A DNA stretch of 60,597 nt from an uncultured Acidimicrobiales bacterium (GTDB lineage Bacteria; Actinomycetota; Acidimicrobiia; Acidimicrobiales; SZUA-35): the NCBI GenBank assembly GCA_938002965.1, contig CALKZY010000023.1, forward strand, positions 1 to 60,597. The letters run 5' to 3'. Made by a program: the position numbers and the translations under genes. Below the pieces are notes generated by a model that saw only the letters and a list, made by a program, of their open reading frames with translations, was not told the DNA's origin and made no database searches. Each line of letters begins with the position of its first letter. Position 1 is the stretch's first letter. Shown piece after piece: positions 1-7,959 of the stretch.

Positions 1-64
1 TCAGGAGACAATGTAGCGGATGGAGCGCCGTCAACTTTGGCAATCGCTAAACTCTAGATGTCCC

Positions 65-137
65 GCCCGGATAGCTCAGCTGGTAGAGCAACGCTCTTGT
101 AAAGCGTAGGTCAGGAGTTCGAACCTCCTTCCGGGCT
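65..137 (+). tRNA. tRNA-Thr (anticodon TGT)
   Basis: A 73-nt cloverleaf can be folded by eye. The acceptor stem GCCCGGA/TCCGGGC, D stem GCTC/GAGC, anticodon stem ACGCT/AGCGT with loop CTTGTAA (anticodon TGT, reading ACA) and T stem AGGAG/CTCCT with loop TTCGAAC all pair. The CCA end is not encoded. The 3' half is the integration site of the element to its right, so this copy was restored by the element's own sequence. Confidence 0.97.
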
Positions 138-141
138 CAGC
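95..141. repeat. attL: left copy of the 47-bp integration repeat
   Basis: The sequence from TCTTGT in the anticodon loop through GGGCTCAGC just past the tRNA is identical to 13463-13509. It spans the anticodon loop to the 3' end, the usual attachment core for tRNA-targeting tyrosine integrases. Similarity continues more weakly on both copies for about 70 bp further, including a shared run of the form aaaaccaRgaaaaaaccaga. Confidence 0.93.
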
Positions 142-308
142 CAAATTCAGCGGGTTTCGACAGACTCGCCAACGTTCTAACACCACCAAAACCAAGAAAA
201 AACCAGAAAACGGATCGGCAACGCCTCGATCGAAGACCAAGTGATCGAGAGCGGCATACTAGATTCGGCTCTTCAGCGGCGCGCAACAGGGTGTTAGAGG
301 GAGGTTTC

Positions 309-1232
309 ATGAGCGGTACGGGCGACCCCAAAGACCATGCAGACAAACCCACGGCCGAGAACATCAACGTCAACACGCAGACGGTCAATGTCGGCCACAG
401 CAAGGTCAGCTGGGTCCAAGTCGTAGCTGGCTTGGCTGCCGCCGCAACGCTCATTGCCTTCGGCGTCTTGCTAGTTGAGCTCCTTGACAACAACACGAGA
501 CAGACACCCGATGTGACGGCTGACTTTCCAACAACAGTCACTGCAGGAGACAACTTGGCTGGGGAGGCAGCAGCGCCATCAGCAGCTTCTACAGGTGACA
601 GTTCGATCCCGTCCACGACCGAGTCAAGCTTCAGCGCCCGTGGGTCCGTCGAAGACCACGTCGACGTAGAGCCGAACGAGATGTCGACAGGACTCAAAAA
701 CCTTCTCGACGACACTCTCGAAGAAGACGACAAGATTCCATGCAAGCCAATACATCTCATCGATGCCTGGCCGATCGAGGGTCAAGAAGACACGGGGCTA
801 AACCTCGACTGCGGCCAGATTCGACTGATTCGGGCCGACAGAAATGACGAGAAAGTAGTCCTGAAGCGTCTTCATGAAGACGTTTCGTCAATCGACATCA
901 ACCCAGCGCTCGACGACCAAGTCCTCGCCCTTGCGTACATCGCTCCGAACGCTGATTCGGAGAACGTCAACCGCCGACCTGGAGGGTGGTTCCGTGTAGA
1001 TGGAGGACCCGACGGCCTCTGGTTGGGACAGAATGACCGAGAAGATGTGGTTCTGTATCCCGACGATGGCAGCCCGGAGGTCAATCTACGATCCTCCGAC
1101 TACGAAAACCAGATTGAGATTATCAGGCTCTTTTTGACCGAAGGACTCTCGTCAAGGCCCGGATCGTTAATCATGGTTTCTGCTGGATCGAGTCTTCAGG
1201 AACCCAAGATCCAGATCCATATCGGCGAATAG
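309..1232 (+). CDS. Hypothetical single-pass membrane protein at the left end of the element
   Basis: I do not recognise this family. The protein is 307 aa, starting at the ATG preceded by GAGGGAGG seven bases upstream. Residues about 30-52 form one hydrophobic segment (WVQVVAGLAAAATLIAFGVL). The N-terminal tail is polar and Asn/Thr-rich (NINVNTQTVNVG), and a Ser/Thr/Asp-rich linker leads to an acidic C-terminal domain of about 180 residues. The topology suggests a short cytoplasmic tail and an outer or periplasm-side domain. It lies between attL and the integrase and converges on it with a 10-bp gap. That is a usual cargo position, so a role in exclusion, attachment or defence is possible but not shown. 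Confidence 0.7.
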   Translation: MSGTGDPKDHADKPTAENINVNTQTVNVGHSKVSWVQVVAGLAAAATLIAFGVLLVELLDNNTRQTPDVTADFPTTVTAGDNLAGEAAAPSAASTGDSSIPSTTESSFSARGSVEDHVDVEPNEMSTGLKNLLDDTLEEDDKIPCKPIHLIDAWPIEGQEDTGLNLDCGQIRLIRADRNDEKVVLKRLHEDVSSIDINPALDDQVLALAYIAPNADSENVNRRPGGWFRVDGGPDGLWLGQNDREDVVLYPDDGSPEVNLRSSDYENQIEIIRLFLTEGLSSRPGSLIMVSAGSSLQEPKIQIHIGE

Positions 1233-1242
1233 GTGCATCCCC

Positions 1243-2412
1243 TCAGCTGGCATCCAGCAGTGCGGCAAGCGACTCGGCAATTCGCCGGTCAGTCTCATGG
1301 ACCTTGCCTACATAGTGGCGGGCTGCGACAGCAGGATCGTGACCGGCTCTCAGCGAGACTTGCGTGAGAGTGAATCCGAGATCTTGGCCGTAAGTATCCA
1401 TGAAGGCTCTGAGACTCTTTAACGTGAGATGCTTCAAATCCAGCCGGCTACGGAGTCGGCCGAAGTAACGCGTAATCGCATCCGGGTGCCAGGGCTCCGA
1501 GCCGTCGAGGCTGTCGGTAAAGATGAAAGGGTCCTGAACCAGAGACTCTCCCACTGTCTCTGTCCGGTCGGTGATGGTCTGGAGCTGCGTCCTAAGGATC
1601 TCAAGTGACCGATGGTCGATGGCAACTTTCCGGGGACGGTTGCTCTTTGTTCCGCCTTCGATCTTCCGAGACTCGCCCGGTTCGAGCCTCTTGCGACGGG
1701 CTTTGATTGCCCGGTCGACGGTGAGCGCTCCTTGTTCCCAGTCAACGCTGCTCTTACGCAGGGCGCACAGCTCACCACGTCTCAGACCAGTTGTTGCGGC
1801 TAGGAAGATGACTTTGGCGTAGACCGGACGGCTTGACTGCTGAGCACCTTCTATAAGGCGCAGCACTTCTTCGGGGGTCGGGACGACTACCTCGGGGACT
1901 CTGGCCATCGGAGCTTCAGCCCATGTTGCCGGGTTGTCCTTCCGCAGGCCCCAACGGCACGCCTGGCTCATCATGGATGACACCACCGTGTGAATCTTCC
2001 GCACCGAGTTCGGGGCCGCTCCCCTGTTCCGATGCGCCGCGTAGAGATCGGTCAGCATCTTCGTCGTGACCTTCGAGACTTCAACCTTGCCGATAGCCGT
2101 CTGAATGTCCCGGTAGTACCGGCGCTCATACTCGTCGATGGTTGTGACCGAGCGACCCTTGCGCTCAAGTTCCTTCAGCCACTCAGGCACCAAATCATCA
2201 ACCGTTACACGCTTGGCCACGAGGCGACCGGCGCTCACCTCCAGGACCAGCGCCGCCCGCTCAACTTTCGCATCCTTGAACGAACCATGAAACCGCTTGG
2301 TGACCTGGCGGTACTTGCCGGTCAGCGGATCACGGCCCAGCGAGGCGTAGATCTCGAAGACGCCAGGCGACACCTCACGGACACCCGTAGCTTTACGCAG
2401 CTTGGCCATCAT
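1243..2412 (-). CDS. int: Tyrosine-type site-specific integrase of the element
   Basis: This is a phage-type tyrosine recombinase of about 390 aa that would insert the element into, and excise it from, the tRNA-Thr site. The N-terminal half carries an AP2-like/SAM-like arm and core-binding region (SLGRDPLTGKYRQVTKRFHG, then a helical domain). The catalytic half shows the first arginine in TTGLRRGELCALR, a second-box arginine in LKSLRAF, the histidine in LRAGHD and the nucleophilic tyrosine in ARHYVG. The box II histidine of the usual HxLR is not evident. I chose the start at the double ATG (2409/2412), which overlaps the excisionase end by about 20 bp, so the two are translationally coupled. 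Confidence 0.93.
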   Translation of the reverse strand: MMAKLRKATGVREVSPGVFEIYASLGRDPLTGKYRQVTKRFHGSFKDAKVERAALVLEVSAGRLVAKRVTVDDLVPEWLKELERKGRSVTTIDEYERRYYRDIQTAIGKVEVSKVTTKMLTDLYAAHRNRGAAPNSVRKIHTVVSSMMSQACRWGLRKDNPATWAEAPMARVPEVVVPTPEEVLRLIEGAQQSSRPVYAKVIFLAATTGLRRGELCALRKSSVDWEQGALTVDRAIKARRKRLEPGESRKIEGGTKSNRPRKVAIDHRSLEILRTQLQTITDRTETVGESLVQDPFIFTDSLDGSEPWHPDAITRYFGRLRSRLDLKHLTLKSLRAFMDTYGQDLGFTLTQVSLRAGHDPAVAARHYVGKVHETDRRIAESLAALLDAS

Positions 2413-2593
2413 CCAATCCGAGCAGCTGGGCAAGCGCACGGCGGGGAATCACGATACGCCCGCCGAGCGTCAGCGACGGGATCTCGCCGCTACGCACATA
2501 GTTATAGGCACTGGCCCGGCTCACACCAAGCAACTCGGCAGCCTCCGGGACCGTATACGTCAGCCGACCAAACGGCTCATCAATGGTGGTCAT
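2393..2593 (-). CDS. xis: Excisionase / small helix-turn-helix DNA-binding protein
   Basis: This 66-aa protein has the helix_turn_helix_17 (MerR-like excisionase) fold seen in AICE Xis proteins. The core is YTVPEAAELLGVSRASAYNY, followed by VRSGEIPSLTLGGR and an IPRRAL wing. The start is the ATG of MTTIDEPF, just after GAAAGGATGATG on the coding strand. It directs recombination toward excision. It overlaps int downstream and lies 13 bp after rep, in the conserved rep-xis-int order of pSAM2-like elements. Confidence 0.9.
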   Translation of the reverse strand: MTTIDEPFGRLTYTVPEAAELLGVSRASAYNYVRSGEIPSLTLGGRIVIPRRALAQLLGLDDGQAA

Positions 2594-2606
2594 CACATCA
2601 TCCTTT

Positions 2607-3827
2607 CTATGGGAGTGGACGCCGCTGGCCCTTTGGCCACGGCGGTTGATCGTCGAGCGCCAGGGCTCGGGCGATCTGAATCGTGAATAACGGAGCGACC
2701 GAGGAGAAGTAGGTGAACCCGGCACGTTTGCCTGACGTGTAGGAGCGGACTTTCCGACGGCGGGTCTTGTACCGGCGAGACACAATCTCGCCTGTCTCAG
2801 GGTCGATCCTGATCCGGCGGCGCTTGTCCGGTCGCCGTTTGGCTTTGTAGGCCTTGCGGACATAGCGGCGGATGTCGGTCATCACCTGGTCGGTGATCTC
2901 CCGCTCAACAATGGCATCGGTCAACCCTACGGCTCCCCAGGATCGGCCGATAGAACCGTCTTTGGTGTGCCAGTCGTCGGGCGGGTCGTCCTGGTAGCCC
3001 TTGTCTTTGTTGATCGAGTAGCCAGCGAAATACACGGCGACTCTGGCGGTATCGCTCATGTCGAGCGACTTGTTCCAATCAACCCTGGTGCCTGCTCGCA
3101 GGTGGCGCTCATCACCGGAGCCGACCACGTCGTACCACGTTTGCGACAGCCATTGGCTGAACGCTTGACCGTCAACGGTCATCGGTGCCGCCATCCAATA
3201 ATGAATGTGAGGTGCTTTGCGTCTTTGGAACTCACGCTTCCACAAGCCCGTTGGCGGGTACCCGGTCGCCCGTCCTGCTCGCTTCTCGAAGTTCCGGCGA
3301 TGCTTCGTGAGTGTTTCCGGGTTGGGGCACCAGCGCCGCCAATCCCCCGGATACGTCAACGTCACCATCACGTACCGCACCGACGGATCAGCGTCACGGC
3401 GTTCGGTCAACGATTCGGCCCAGTCGACCGAGGCGGCTTTGCGGACCAGGCGCAGCTTCGCTTTCTTACTCATTTCGGTGATCACGCCACGAGTCGGCAC
3501 CGGACCCTCCTTGTGCTCGTCGTCGTCTTCATCGTCGAACAGGTCGCCTTGCGCCCACTCCTCCAAATCCTCACTCAACGGGGCGTCTTTGGATCTCGGG
3601 TCGAACACCCGGACCTGAATCATCCCCGGCGCTATCCGCAACGCCCGAACTCGTGCCGACTGCTCGGTGACACCCTGGTGGTAGAGGCTGGCGTGACGCT
3701 CCGACGTCATGGCGGGCACGTACGACGCCGCCAACTCAACCGCTTCCCTACCGACAAACCCGACCGCTTCGGTGTCAGCCACTTCTGGCCACACCTGAAC
3801 ACGATCAAGAGTCGTCACCGATGGCAT
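2607..3827 (-). CDS. Rolling-circle replication initiator (RepSA-like, HUH family)
   Basis: The initiator is 406 aa. The likely start is the ATG of MPSVTTLD, with GGGAGG eight bases upstream. Motifs visible are the beta strand VRYVMVTLTYPGDW, the HUH metal site in RKAPHIHYWMAA (HxH), and candidate nucleophile tyrosines in VYFAGYSINKDKGYQ. The C-terminus is strongly basic (KRRPDKRRRIRID and KTRRRKVRSYT). Families of this type nick a double-strand origin so that the excised AICE can replicate autonomously before transfer. A dense set of inverted repeats 100-220 bp upstream is a candidate origin. The start overlaps the preceding reading frame by one base (TGATG). Confidence 0.87.
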   Translation of the reverse strand: MPSVTTLDRVQVWPEVADTEAVGFVGREAVELAASYVPAMTSERHASLYHQGVTEQSARVRALRIAPGMIQVRVFDPRSKDAPLSEDLEEWAQGDLFDDEDDDEHKEGPVPTRGVITEMSKKAKLRLVRKAASVDWAESLTERRDADPSVRYVMVTLTYPGDWRRWCPNPETLTKHRRNFEKRAGRATGYPPTGLWKREFQRRKAPHIHYWMAAPMTVDGQAFSQWLSQTWYDVVGSGDERHLRAGTRVDWNKSLDMSDTARVAVYFAGYSINKDKGYQDDPPDDWHTKDGSIGRSWGAVGLTDAIVEREITDQVMTDIRRYVRKAYKAKRRPDKRRRIRIDPETGEIVSRRYKTRRRKVRSYTSGKRAGFTYFSSVAPLFTIQIARALALDDQPPWPKGQRRPLP

Positions 3828-4168
3828 CACAACACCTCCCAACGTTCCACACGCAAGGTCTGGGAACTTCCAAACCGCTGGAATCCGTCTGTCTCCGACA
3901 GCGGGCGGATATGGCACAAAAACAAGCCCAGCCGGCCACTGCGTGGCCGGAAGCGGCCCGGTCGCCAAGCTGCGCTTGGCTTGACCGGCCTTGCCCCTCT
4001 GCTTGGGGCGCCGGGGCCGGGCCTACTCGCCCTGCGGGCTCGCCCGGCCCGCTCAATGCCTCTGTTGCCGTTGGCTGTTGTGGCGCTTCTCGTCCTGGTC
4101 GTCGCCAGCGGCTCAAGCGTCTTGTCGTCTCGTCCTGTCGGTGGCGGTTGGTCGGCGTCGATGCTCAT
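3827..4168 (-). CDS. Small Arg/Pro/Gly-rich hypothetical protein between traB cluster and rep
   Basis: This 113-aa frame exactly fills the gap between its neighbours. Its ATG overlaps the previous stop (ATGA), and its own stop overlaps the rep start (TGATG). That tight fit is the main reason to believe it. The composition is low-complexity and basic (RAGRARRASRPGPGAPSRGA), and I recognise no domain. The same DNA holds several perfect inverted repeats, so it may be an origin region that is merely open in this frame. Confidence is therefore limited. Confidence 0.4.
   Translation of the reverse strand: MSIDADQPPPTGRDDKTLEPLATTRTRSATTANGNRGIERAGRARRASRPGPGAPSRGARPVKPSAAWRPGRFRPRSGRLGLFLCHIRPLSETDGFQRFGSSQTLRVERWEVL
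3932..4050. repeat. Cluster of four perfect inverted repeats, candidate replication origin or oriT
   Basis: Four hairpins occur within 120 bp. They are CCGGCCAC-tgc-GTGGCCGG (3932-3950), GCCAAGC-tgc-GCTTGGC (3964-3980), GCCCC-7-GGGGC (3993-4009) and GGGCCGGGC-19-GCCCGGCCC (4014-4050). They lie just upstream of the HUH replication gene. Rolling-circle initiators nick at extruded hairpins, so this is the best candidate for the element's double-strand origin. The function is an inference. Confidence 0.5.
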
Positions 4169-4626
4169 CGGTTCCGCCTTGACGTGAGCCCGTGGGCCAT
4201 CATGAGCAGACCACCACAGACGACAATTGACAGCAGGGTCGCAGTCACGACAGCGTTCGATACGGCGCTGACTCGGCCGACAACCCAGACCAGCCACAGT
4301 GCTGCACCGCTCAAGGCGAGACTCCACGTTGCTCGAATCAACGTCAGATGAATGACCCCGTCGATGTTGTCGAGATCCACGACTGGTGATCGTCCAGGCG
4401 GATCGGCTTCACGGTTGTCAGCGTTGACGGGTGCAAATGTGCGGGTCGGGGGCCTTGTTGGTGTGAACGTCCAATCGATGCCGGCTGTAGACGAGGTGTC
4501 GTGGAAGGGCAATGCACCGGCCTGTTCGGCCGGCGAAACCGAGCTGGAGCGGGCGACCCAAGCGCTCAGTGATTTAGGGGTTCGGTTCCTCACTGGTCGT
4601 TCGGTCCCGGTGGGCCAGGTGCTCAT
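4165..4626 (-). CDS. Hypothetical membrane protein of the transfer operon
   Basis: I do not recognise this family. The protein is 153 aa from the ATG of MSTWPTGT, which overlaps the traB stop by one base (TGATG). The N-terminal 90 residues are polar and probably disordered. The C-terminal part has two hydrophobic segments (LALSGAALWLVWVVG and AVVTATLLSIVVCGGLLMMA). Its place directly after the FtsK-like motor suggests a transfer or Spd-type accessory membrane protein. Confidence 0.6.
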   Translation of the reverse strand: MSTWPTGTERPVRNRTPKSLSAWVARSSSVSPAEQAGALPFHDTSSTAGIDWTFTPTRPPTRTFAPVNADNREADPPGRSPVVDLDNIDGVIHLTLIRATWSLALSGAALWLVWVVGRVSAVSNAVVTATLLSIVVCGGLLMMAHGLTSRRNR

Positions 4627-5624
4627 CAGGTTTGTCCTTTCCGGTCGGCCACGGTTTGGAGTGAGAGCAGCTGGTCCCACGTCCACGACAGATGAGCCGT
4701 ACGTGTAGCGATGCCGGGGATGCGGTCAGCTGGGATGTAGGTGGAGCGGGCCATCGTTGGAGCGTTGTAGTCCTCGGAGCCGACAATCCAGAGCCCGCCC
4801 GGCATGTCGGCAGGAATGCTGTTGGCGGCGACCACCTGGGAGCGGCCGGCTCCCATGCCGACCCGTACCTGTTCGTCTCCGGTGACTCGATGCAGGATGC
4901 GGGTGTCCAACTGGTTACGGATCTGGGAGTCCAGGACCTCAGTGGTCGGGTACTGGGTCGAGACGATCAGCTTGATTCCAAGGCCCGCGCCAACCCGGGC
5001 CAGTGAGGCGATGTCAGTGATACGCATCGAGGCCAACGCCTTAGAGCGTTTCATGGCCTTGTCGATCACAGAACCTTCAGCGGTGCGATCGATCCCGTCG
5101 GTGGAGATCCCGACCAGCTCGGCGTACTCGTCAATGATGATGAACAGCCACGGCCCGAGGTTGGTGGTCCATTTGGTGAGGCCCTGTAGTTCGAGGAACT
5201 GCTGCCGGACTTTCATCAACCGAACCGCATTCACGATTGCCTGGTCGATGTCGTCCAGGTCGACAGCGTTCTGCGTGAACCGTGGAGCCCATAGGCCAAG
5301 TTCGGTTCGCTTCAGATCAATCCCGACGAACGCAGCATCAGCGATCGGGGCGAAGGCGGCGACGATGGCGTGAACTGTGCACGACTTGCCCGATCGGGTA
5401 ACGCCGGCCACCAGGCGGTGATCACCGGGGAACCGATGCAACAACGGCCCACCAGTAGCGGTAACACCAGCGGTGAACAGTGAAGGGCCGAGCCGCCGGA
5501 TCGACCACGGTGATACGCCGCTACCGGGCGATGGCGATGGCGTGCTGTCGGTTGGGCGGGAGATCACCCCGAGCAGGCCGAGCCAGACGATTACGGCGAC
5601 GAGCAGGCCGAGAAGGTAGAGCAC
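4626..5624 (-). CDS. FtsK/SpoIIIE-type conjugal DNA translocase (TraB/TraSA-like)
   Basis: This is the motor that pumps the double-stranded element into recipient cells. An N-terminal membrane segment (YLLGLLVAVIVWLGLLGV) precedes the RecA-like motor domain. Visible motifs are Walker A AGVTRSGKS, GIDLKRTELG, Walker B WLFIIIDEYAEL, and the sensor region VSTQYPTTEVLDSQIRNQLD. At about 332 aa it is short for the family but contains the whole ATPase core. The GTG at 5624 lies five bases after the upstream stop; an ATG at 5750 in the same frame would add 42 residues and overlap that gene, so the start is uncertain. No relaxase is nearby. Confidence 0.88.
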   Translation of the reverse strand: MLYLLGLLVAVIVWLGLLGVISRPTDSTPSPSPGSGVSPWSIRRLGPSLFTAGVTATGGPLLHRFPGDHRLVAGVTRSGKSCTVHAIVAAFAPIADAAFVGIDLKRTELGLWAPRFTQNAVDLDDIDQAIVNAVRLMKVRQQFLELQGLTKWTTNLGPWLFIIIDEYAELVGISTDGIDRTAEGSVIDKAMKRSKALASMRITDIASLARVGAGLGIKLIVSTQYPTTEVLDSQIRNQLDTRILHRVTGDEQVRVGMGAGRSQVVAANSIPADMPGGLWIVGSEDYNAPTMARSTYIPADRIPGIATRTAHLSWTWDQLLSLQTVADRKGQT

Positions 5625-5628
5625 CGGG

Positions 5629-6453
5629 TTAAGCGCTTTCCGGTAGATCGTCGCCGGGCAACGCACCGAGAGCAACCACATCAGCAGAGTTGTGCAGATC
5701 GTCGCCCTGGCCTTCGACGAGAGAAAGAGCCGGCCGATCCGAATGCTCAAGGCTGGCAGCCGGCGGGGCCGAGCCGAGCAACTCCGAAGTGTCGCCCTGG
5801 TCGGTCAGCACGTCGGCGTAGGTGAACGAGATCCGGCCGACCGAATCGGTCTCACGTACATACTCGACTGTCACGGAATGGCATCGAGGCAAATGAGAAG
5901 CCAAAATGTCGGCCATCTCGTCGAGAGCGGTGAAGGTGCGGCCAGGAGGCGGGCCGATCCAGAACGAAACCGTGGGCCACTCCACCAACGGAATCAGGGA
6001 GAGCTTCGGGTGATCAGCAATCGGACGAAGCCGAGCCGACGACGTTGGTTCAGCGTTCGTGCCAACCTCAGCCTGCACAGCAGCAGTCTTGGCCGCACCA
6101 TCAGCCCACGCAGCCGGAAGATACGCCCTGGTCGACCAACCCTCACGCCAACCCACCAACCACAACAAGCCCCGAGCCGAAACCAGGCCAACAAACCCAA
6201 GTTGAAGGAACACCTCGCCAACACCAACCACCACAGCGAACACGGCAGCGGTCATCGCCCAATTAAGAGCGGGAGCCGTGAGGCTGACGAGCACCAGGGC
6301 CAGCGTGAGATGCAGGTTGCCGACCAGGACGTGAGCCAGGAATCGGGCACGGACCGCCGACGGGGCCAGCCACGGTAGACGAGCGGCGACAAAGCGAAGA
6401 TTGCGACGGCGGCGCATCAACACGTTCCACACAAACCGATGCAGCGGATTCAT
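5629..6453 (-). CDS. Hypothetical membrane protein upstream of the DNA translocase
   Basis: The protein is 274 aa and unrecognised. A basic N-terminus (RRRRNLRFVAARLPW) is followed by two or three hydrophobic segments (about residues 43-65 and 68-100). A soluble domain follows with a strand pattern such as SVTVEYVRETDSVGRISFTYADV, and the tail is acidic. In AICEs, the gene before traB often encodes a membrane partner of the translocase, and this one fits by position and topology. The ATG overlaps the previous gene's stop (ATGA). Confidence 0.65.
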   Translation of the reverse strand: MNPLHRFVWNVLMRRRRNLRFVAARLPWLAPSAVRARFLAHVLVGNLHLTLALVLVSLTAPALNWAMTAAVFAVVVGVGEVFLQLGFVGLVSARGLLWLVGWREGWSTRAYLPAAWADGAAKTAAVQAEVGTNAEPTSSARLRPIADHPKLSLIPLVEWPTVSFWIGPPPGRTFTALDEMADILASHLPRCHSVTVEYVRETDSVGRISFTYADVLTDQGDTSELLGSAPPAASLEHSDRPALSLVEGQGDDLHNSADVVALGALPGDDLPESA

Positions 6454-6713
6454 GACGACGCCACCCCAACGGCCGTGAAGTCCTCACCAACAATGTCTTC
6501 ACAGATCAAGCACAAGCCGGACGAGGCCAGGCCGTTGAACCGCAGTTCGGCATCGAACCAGGCCCGCACACCGAGCACATCATCCAAGGCAGCTCGGAGA
6601 CGGTCGAGATCCCGGCCAATGTCGACCACCTCAACCAGGGCATCGACCAGCTCGAACACGCTGGCATCCGGCACTGGTTCGGTTGGTAGGTGTCGTAGTT
6701 GTTTGGTGCCCAT
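6450..6713 (-). CDS. Small acidic hypothetical protein in the transfer operon
   Basis: The protein is 87 aa from the ATG of MGTKQLRHL, with a strong GAGGAGG ribosome-binding site seven bases upstream. It is rich in Asp, Val and Leu and predicted helical (FELVDALVEVVDIGRDLDRL), with a CLIC pair near the end. It overlaps the next gene by four bases. No family is recognised. Confidence 0.6.
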   Translation of the reverse strand: MGTKQLRHLPTEPVPDASVFELVDALVEVVDIGRDLDRLRAALDDVLGVRAWFDAELRFNGLASSGLCLICEDIVGEDFTAVGVASS

Positions 6714-6824
6714 CACAGACCTCCTCAGGAATACGGGCTCATCATTTGTGACCAGAAGGGGTAACGCTCCCCAACACCCGCAAGCGGGCAGACATGGCTT
6801 GTCCTGGTCGAACCACACCGCCGC

Positions 6825-7220
6825 CTACGCGGCATCCGCCAACGCATCACCACCGTCGGTCTCAGTACGACCGGCGGAACGCCACGGACCAAACGAGAAC
6901 TCGTCGCACGACAACGACAACCCGTGACGGCCACCCTGCTCCCACAACATCGCCCGCAGACCACGGAAGAACAGGCCCTTCTGAGCATCCGACATAGCCG
7001 GCAACGCATGCTCATGAGCGGCAAACCCGACCTCAATCACATCCCGCTTGCGGACACCAGGCCGCTTGTACAGCAGCTGCAATTTCCACTTCGGAACACC
7101 ATCACGATTCGTCGCATGATTCTTCGTCTCAAAATCCTCAACCGGCTCAATAGCCACAACACCACCGACGTTCGCCAAGAACGCCCCGGCATCAACAGGA
7201 ACCTCACGCATCACAATCAC
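6825..7220 (-). CDS. SCO3933-like element regulatory/accessory protein
   Basis: The protein is 131 aa. The pattern of a short N-terminal RExPVDAG, then IEPVEDFETK, DGVPKWKLQLLYK and RDVIEVGFA resembles the small SCO3933-type proteins that recur beside spd/tra genes in Streptomyces AICEs and plasmids. Their role is poorly known. The ATG overlaps the upstream gene's stop by four bases. The assignment is by pattern memory and is moderate. Confidence 0.6.
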   Translation of the reverse strand: MIVMREVPVDAGAFLANVGGVVAIEPVEDFETKNHATNRDGVPKWKLQLLYKRPGVRKRDVIEVGFAAHEHALPAMSDAQKGLFFRGLRAMLWEQGGRHGLSLSCDEFSFGPWRSAGRTETDGGDALADAA

Positions 7221-7837
7221 TTCCCTTCTGGGTCACGCCCACCAACCTGATGGACAACTCCATTACTTGATGCAGCCGCCACCGGCACCCAACCCGAACC
7301 CACCAACACCTCAGTGTCAGCAACATCCGAAACAGGCACCGGCTGAGATAGCGACCGTTGAGAACCCGAACCCGACACCGTGGAGTCATCCGAATCCGGG
7401 CCCTCAACACTCACCACCCCTCGACCACCACCAGGACCACGACGAGCCAACTCAACCAACGCCGCCGAACACACCACCGCCAACCCATCCACCGTCAACG
7501 GAAACAACACCGCCACCAACGGAGACTCACCAGCAGCCAACGCAACCTCACGCATATGAGAGAACGACGCCACCGCCGCAGCAACGGCAACCAGCCCGGT
7601 GGCCACGGCGACCACCCATCCGAGCCAACCGGAGGAACGAGGCGCACGACTCAGCACGTCCACCACTAGGAGCAAGGCGACCGGGAACCAAGCCGCTACT
7701 CCCCTACCGACTACCGATGACTCAGCGGCAAGAACGTTCGCGGCAACCGAAACGGCAAGAGCCAGCGCCAGAACAACGCGGATCCAACGACCGACCGATG
7801 TCGCTCCTGCTGCTGGTTGTTGTCCGTTGCTGACCAT
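7217..7837 (-). CDS. DUF2637 / Spd-like transfer membrane protein
   Basis: The protein is 206 aa. Four hydrophobic segments lie at about residues 18-37, 46-62, 72-92 and 100-125, with the family-typical stretch GESPLVAVLFPLTVDGLAVV. A Ser/Pro-rich C-terminal tail follows. DUF2637 proteins of AICEs and Streptomyces plasmids are linked to intramycelial spread (Spd) and sit upstream of traB, as here. This is the first gene of the leftward backbone operon. Its promoter must lie in 7838-7959, opposite the HTH gene. Confidence 0.8.
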   Translation of the reverse strand: MVSNGQQPAAGATSVGRWIRVVLALALAVSVAANVLAAESSVVGRGVAAWFPVALLLVVDVLSRAPRSSGWLGWVVAVATGLVAVAAAVASFSHMREVALAAGESPLVAVLFPLTVDGLAVVCSAALVELARRGPGGGRGVVSVEGPDSDDSTVSGSGSQRSLSQPVPVSDVADTEVLVGSGWVPVAAASSNGVVHQVGGRDPEGK

Positions 7838-7851
7838 TTCACACTACCTTG

Positions 7852-7908
7852 TTGCTTAGCCCCCCTATACACACTGGTCGTGAAATTGCTTAGAGGGACT
7901 ATACAGAC
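7852..7908. promoter_or_regulatory. Two 23-bp direct repeats between divergent operons, candidate operator
   Basis: TTGCTTAG followed by six bases and CTATACASAC occurs at 7852-7874 and again at 7886-7908, with a 34-bp period. They sit between the leftward spd/tra/rep/int operon and the rightward HTH gene. TATACA within each is -10-like. The likely reading is an operator-promoter controlled by the adjacent HTH protein, as KorSA-type repressors control AICE transfer genes. This is an inference. Confidence 0.5.
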
Positions 7909-7959
7909 TCCATCCTTCCTCATGTCACCGACCGTGTCAAGGAGGGCTAAACTATTTCG

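Noticed and set aside
2967..4187. 406-aa open frame on the plus strand
   Set aside because: It is the antisense shadow of the replication gene and the frames upstream. Its Arg/His/Pro-rich composition matches no family.
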